Of a stretch of 8,317 nt of DNA, positions 6,101-8,317 are shown in pieces. The notes below the pieces were generated by a model. It saw only the letters and a program-made list of their open reading frames with translations, did not search any database and was not told the DNA's origin. The position numbers and the translations under genes were made by a program. Numbering within the stretch: position 1 is the first letter of the stretch; every line of letters begins with the position of its first letter. This DNA is from JAUUZT01 sp964654015 (lineage in GTDB: Bacteria; Chloroflexota; Dehalococcoidia; GIF9; AB-539-J10): assembly GCA_964654015.1 (NCBI GenBank), contig CAZZHQ010000105.1, positions 1 to 8,317 on the forward strand, given 5' to 3'.

Positions 6101-6574
6101 TTAAGGCCACGGAAGCGCTTTTGGGCTAAGCCGGAGTTCTTTCATCCCGGCCTCTTTGAGTGCCGTCAGTGTTGCCCTGAGTTCTTTCTGCTGTGCTGCG
6201 GTCAGCTTGGAAAGGACGTGCATCGTGCCTTCCAGCTTCATGGCCTGCTTGAGGGCCTTTTCGCCCTTGGCGGTCAGGGTGATGCGTATAAGGTTTTTGC
6301 GCTCCATGTCCTTGGTGCGCTTGACCAGGCCCTGTACTTCCATGCGCATTAGGATGCCGGATATTGAGTGCGGCTCGCGAAGCAGCATCCGGGTTATCCT
6401 TGCCGGTGTGACGTCCTTGCCCATAGCGTCTACCAGAAAGAGGATGGCTGCCCCGGTCGCCGATAGATTCTGGGGTAGTAGCTCCCTTTCCCTCACCTTG
6501 ACCAGTATGTCCGCAACCTGCATGATCTGCGCGACAAGGGTGTAATCCTTATCTGCCTTAATTTGTTGTGCCAT
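6101..6574 (-). CDS. MarR-family winged-helix transcriptional regulator
   Basis: The 157-residue protein has the MarR layout. An N-terminal dimerisation helix (residues 10-35) comes first. A helix-turn-helix follows at about 55-82 (ARITRMLLREPHSISGILMR, then MEVQGLV). The wing is at 83-100 (KRTKDMERKNLIRITLT), and C-terminal dimerisation helices follow (102-147). The motif from LVKR through RITLT to GEKAL is characteristic. MarR proteins act as dimers in the cytoplasm, usually repress their own operon and often sense small aromatic or oxidising compounds. The ligand here is unknown. The frame could start at TTG (6580), but GGAGG (complement 6581-6585) touches that codon and stands 6 nt from the ATG at 6574, so I use the ATG. 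The next gene downstream encodes the zinc-ribbon/OB-fold protein, a possible operon partner. MarR regulators are common beside reductive dehalogenase genes in Dehalococcoidia, but no such gene is visible here. Confidence 0.9.
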   Translation of the reverse strand: MAQQIKADKDYTLVAQIMQVADILVKVRERELLPQNLSATGAAILFLVDAMGKDVTPARITRMLLREPHSISGILMRMEVQGLVKRTKDMERKNLIRITLTAKGEKALKQAMKLEGTMHVLSKLTAAQQKELRATLTALKEAGMKELRLSPKALPWP

Positions 6575-6608
6575 GATCAACCTCCGCTCGCCCTCGTATT
6601 TGATATTA

Positions 6609-6629
6609 ACGACTATCGTTTATTGTCGT
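6609..6629. promoter_or_regulatory. Candidate MarR operator (imperfect 21-bp inverted repeat)
   Basis: ACGAC (6609-6613) and GTCGT (6625-6629) are complementary around a centre at 6619, with inner AT pairs at 6615-6616 and 6622-6623. An overlapping smaller palindrome is AACGA-CTA-TCGTT (6608-6620). The site falls between the likely transcription start and the marR start codon. Size and position suit autorepression by the MarR protein. The binding itself is inferred. Confidence 0.45.
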
Positions 6630-6642
6630 CTACAGCTACAAG

Positions 6643-6669
6643 GTTATATGTTATCCCCACGGTTGTCAA
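6643..6669 (-). promoter_or_regulatory. Candidate marR promoter
   Basis: On the minus strand a perfect -35 box, TTGACA (6669-6664), is followed after 15 bp by TATAAC (6648-6643). At the ideal 17-bp spacing the sequence is the weaker TAACCT. Transcription would start near 6636, about 60 nt before the ATG at 6574. Confidence 0.5.
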
Positions 6670-6709
6670 TGCTGCATCTACTATATTAACCCTGGGATAT
6701 TCAGCGGTT

Positions 6710-6725
6710 CTATCGTTTTATGTCG
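6710..6725. promoter_or_regulatory. Second copy of the 16-bp box upstream of marR
   Basis: CTATCGTTTTATGTCG here matches CTATCGTTTATTGTCG at 6613-6628 in 14 of 16 positions, in the same orientation and 97 bp away. The two copies flank the marR promoter. A dimeric repressor could bind both sites. Confidence 0.4.
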
Positions 6726-6874
6726 CTTTTTGCGAGGAAGCAATCCGTGTGTGTTGTGTGGCCAGTTTTTATATAGATACTATCCTTGCATGATTTTTAC
6801 CACCCCGGTATTGAGGATGTCCGTCTAGCAAAGGCCCGATTTAATTACCGGTATTTTAGTTTACAGGAAGCTCC

Positions 6875-6967
6875 ATGTTTTCCCAGCAATATGATCTGCG
6901 CACTGTACGTACAATCAATCGCAATGTCCTGAGAGCAAGCATTAAAGTATATAGCGGGCAAGGATAG
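6875..6967 (+). CDS. Possible 30-residue ORF
   Basis: ATG at 6875 has AGGAAG (6865-6870) 4 nt upstream and reads 30 codons to TAG at 6965-6967. The peptide is rich in arginine and begins MFSQQYDLRTVRTINRN. I do not recognise it. It could be a real micropeptide, the remnant of a decayed gene, or chance. It contains the TGTACGTACA palindrome. Confidence 0.2.
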   Translation: MFSQQYDLRTVRTINRNVLRASIKVYSGQG

Positions 6968-7035
6968 AGCGTGATGGCGCAAGAAAGACTTGTATTATAA
7001 AAAGTAATATCGGAGAATAGCTGCATAGTGGAATA

Positions 7036-7815
7036 ATGCCTATGACTAAAGAAAACGGAATTCTAGTTTGGAGGGAGCAAGAGGATTGGAATAAAACGAT
7101 ACGCTTATTATTAGCAGAGTTAGCCCAGCCACTAAGAAAGGCAATAGAAGAAAATCCCATAGAATATTTTTATTACGATGCACAGTGGTGTGAAGAACAA
7201 GGGATTCAACTCAGGGATGGCAAAGAACTGCCCGGATTTCAAGAAATACTAGCAGGAATCACACAAACATACCCGAAGATTAGGTTATTCCATGCATGCC
7301 GGACTGATGATATTGACAGCTATCTAATAAACGGCTTACTGCCGCTTGCGACAGATAGACAAATCCAAAAAGCTAGAGAGATATTTCTCTCGGATCGATC
7401 CCCATTGGTAAAAGAAGAAGATATCAACCTTGTGGCGCAGGATTTAGCTAATGAACACAGGGGAGGAAAGATATACCTCTCCTTAGATGATAGAATCCTC
7501 ATAGAACATGATCGTTTTTACCTTAACTACGGGTGTGAGTATTTAGCAGTGATCGCTTCCCGGCTCCCTGGGATAGAGCCGAAAGACTGCCTGGAATATC
7601 TTAGGACAATAGGCAGGCCAACTATAATAGTATGCGACATACCAATAAATTGGATTGAAAAACAAAGAATGTTTAATTTAGTAGAGGATATGGTAGAGTG
7701 GACTATAAAATATCCGTATTCACCAGATGATGATCAGACGCAATTAAGCCGTTCCTATACATTCAACGTAGTGATACCGCCCGAATTCATCACAACTTAT
7801 TACCATCCTATGTAA
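7036..7815 (+). CDS. Hypothetical protein, 259 residues, possibly ADP-ribosyltransferase-like
   Basis: I do not recognise a family with confidence. The protein is soluble, with no signal peptide or membrane segment. Residues 1-75 look helical (TIRLLLAELAQPLRKAIEE). Residues 82-104 (IRLFHACRTDDIDSYLINGLLP) resemble the opening strand and helix of ADP-ribosyltransferase-like folds, where a histidine (here H86) contacts NAD and a GL turn follows. Residues 145-150 (KIYLSL) and 162-172 (YLNYGCEYLAV, E168) could supply the tyrosine and glutamate of an H-Y-E set. Residues 194-203 (RPTIIVCDIP) and 247-252 (IPPEFI) are strand-like and occur in similar order in such proteins. This is an analogy, not an identification. 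The start is uncertain: GGAG at 7012-7015 is too far from the ATG at 7036, GTGGA (7028-7032) is 3 nt away, and a second ATG is at 7042. It is flanked by long intergenic stretches, so it is probably monocistronic cargo. Confidence 0.75.
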   Translation: MPMTKENGILVWREQEDWNKTIRLLLAELAQPLRKAIEENPIEYFYYDAQWCEEQGIQLRDGKELPGFQEILAGITQTYPKIRLFHACRTDDIDSYLINGLLPLATDRQIQKAREIFLSDRSPLVKEEDINLVAQDLANEHRGGKIYLSLDDRILIEHDRFYLNYGCEYLAVIASRLPGIEPKDCLEYLRTIGRPTIIVCDIPINWIEKQRMFNLVEDMVEWTIKYPYSPDDDQTQLSRSYTFNVVIPPEFITTYYHPM

Positions 7816-8065
7816 CAGACTCTATCCCATCCTGTCATCGCACTGATTAACTAATTTTCCTCAGCGGCAGCACAGCGGCACAAACGTGTTCATTGATCGT
7901 GACAGCGGTCTGGAAGACCGAGGGCGGCCATTATTATTATCACCAAGTGATGCAGTTTGCCGTCAGAGCCATCCTCAGATATTTATAAAAGCTACGAGGC
8001 ATCGATTGTACGTCATCCACGGTAACACGTAATTGCACGTAAACCACATGATATTAGGGTAACAC
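7816..8065. other. Repeat-rich intergenic region before the HTH gene
   Basis: No gene here is convincing. CAGCGGCA occurs at 7862-7869 and 7873-7880 (11-bp period), with CAGCGG again at 7903-7908. A perfect hairpin CGGTCT-GGA-AGACCG lies at 7906-7920 and a second, ATCAC-CAA-GTGAT, at 7939-7951, separated by an ATT-rich run. The first hairpin could end transcription of the 259-residue gene, but no clean T run follows. A GTG-started 48-codon frame (7886-8032) has no ribosome site. Confidence 0.4.
8021..8065. repeat. Short direct repeats upstream of the HTH promoter
   Basis: CACGTAA occurs at 8026-8032 and 8036-8042, exactly 10 bp apart, so both copies face the same side of the helix. GGTAACAC occurs at 8021-8028 and 8058-8065, 37 bp apart, the second ending right at the -35 box. 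The placement suits activator or regulator binding. Confidence 0.45.
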
Positions 8066-8094
8066 TTGACATATAGGTATATACTTGCTACCAT
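8066..8094 (+). promoter_or_regulatory. Sigma70-type promoter of the HTH gene with a repeated box
   Basis: A perfect -35 TTGACA (8066-8071) is followed after 17 bp by TACCAT (8089-8094), 4 of 6 matches to the -10 consensus. ATATACTT occurs at 8079-8086 and 8093-8100, bracketing the -10 box, and GTATATAC (8077-8084) is a palindrome. These could be the operator of the HTH protein itself. Confidence 0.6.
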
Positions 8095-8120
8095 ATACTT
8101 AATTGATATGGAGGTGAAGA

Positions 8121-8317
8121 ATGCCTGAGAATGGTTTACCGAAGATTCTGACTATAAAAGAGATAGCTACATATCTCAAAGTAGACGAGGACACAATTCT
8201 AAATGAGCTGAAAAAGGGTCGGCTTTATGGGTTTAAGGTCGCTGATCAATGGCGCTGCTCCGATACGGATTTACTGGCATATATTCGTGGCGACTGGAAA
8301 GGTGTCGAGTCAGATCA
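8121..8317 (+). CDS. Excisionase/MerR-type helix-turn-helix protein, N-terminal part (3' end outside window)
   Basis: The ATG at 8121 has a strong GGAGGTGA ribosome site (8110-8117) 3 nt upstream and a TTGACA promoter ahead of it. The 65 complete codons visible contain the HTH_17-type domain used by excisionases and MerR-like regulators. LTIKEIATYLKVDEDTI (residues 10-26) is the helix-turn-helix. ELKKGRLYGFKVADQWRC (29-46) is the recognition-to-wing part, with the conserved WR, and TDLLAYI (49-55) is the closing helix. It could be the recombination directionality factor for the integrase, or the DNA-binding N-terminus of a longer regulator. The missing C-terminus decides which. It is about 6.5 kb from the integrase, which is far for an excisionase pair. 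Confidence 0.8.
   Translation, partial: MPENGLPKILTIKEIATYLKVDEDTILNELKKGRLYGFKVADQWRCSDTDLLAYIRGDWKGVESD

Larger units (their letters stand above)
6581..7035. other. Intergenic region between marR and the 259-residue gene
   Basis: The left part holds the marR promoter and boxes. Further right are TACCGGTA (6846-6853), CCGGTATT twice (6805-6812 and 6848-6855), a 10-bp palindrome TGTACGTACA (6904-6913) and one small ORF with a ribosome site (6875-6967). An AT-rich -10-like stretch (TATTATAAA, 6993-7001) may start the transcript for the 259-residue gene, but no -35 box is visible. A plus-strand frame at 6563-6793 is not convincing, because it overlaps the marR start and promoter. Confidence 0.4.

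Noticed and set aside
6563..6793. 76-codon plus-strand frame
   Set aside because: It overlaps the marR start, promoter and operator-like boxes and has no ribosome site.
7899..7960. Serine tRNA-like anticodon arm (CTGGAAG loop with GGA)
   Set aside because: The hairpin at 7906-7920 resembles an anticodon arm, but no acceptor pairing, T-loop (GTTCGA-type) or D-arm is found at the right distances.
1..8317. CRISPR array, rRNA gene or insertion sequence
   Set aside because: No regularly spaced repeat array, no rRNA-like conserved stretch and no transposase frame or terminal inverted repeats were seen.

Overview
The window looks like one end of an integrated mobile element next to an ordinary chromosomal gene. 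It begins inside a gene for a DUF3267-type membrane zincin (2-403, 5' end outside the window). An outward-facing tyrosine integrase follows (minus, 481-1614), then an unrecognised 190-residue protein (minus, 1743-2315). Across a divergent control region with several palindromes and two very short ORFs lies a 707-residue prim-pol/SF3-helicase replication protein (plus, 2629-4752). Integrase plus a self-contained primase-helicase is typical of phage satellites and integrated plasmid-like elements. No capsid, terminase or conjugation gene is visible.

From 4753 to 5075 there is no convincing gene. This stretch holds a 9-bp tandem repeat, a perfect 19-bp inverted repeat at 4871-4915 and a GC-rich tract. 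It ends in a TATAAT box only 8 nt before a small membrane-anchored coiled-coil protein (5076-5282), which looks leaderless. Convergent to it is a possible two-gene minus-strand operon: a MarR-type regulator (6101-6574), then a zinc-ribbon/transmembrane/OB-fold protein (5314-6036). The region upstream of marR carries a TTGACA-type promoter and two near-identical 16-bp boxes exactly 97 bp apart. One box lies inside an imperfect 21-bp inverted repeat.

The right part holds a 259-residue protein (7036-7815) of unrecognised family, with weak features of an ADP-ribosyltransferase-like fold. After 305 bp of repeat-rich intergenic DNA comes a well-expressed-looking excisionase/MerR-type helix-turn-helix gene, cut by the window end (8121-8317).

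Organism: the host is bacterial, with good Shine-Dalgarno sequences, sigma70-like boxes and a medium GC content by eye. The gene styles (integrase, D5-type primase, MarR regulator) recall integrated elements of Dehalococcoidia (Chloroflexota), but this is an impression and no marker gene settles it. Likely roles: integrase for insertion and excision, prim-pol/helicase for element replication, and MarR and HTH proteins for local control. The OB-fold, coiled-coil and 259-residue proteins would be cargo of unknown purpose. The element's outer attachment sites cannot be placed, because only one possible flank is visible.
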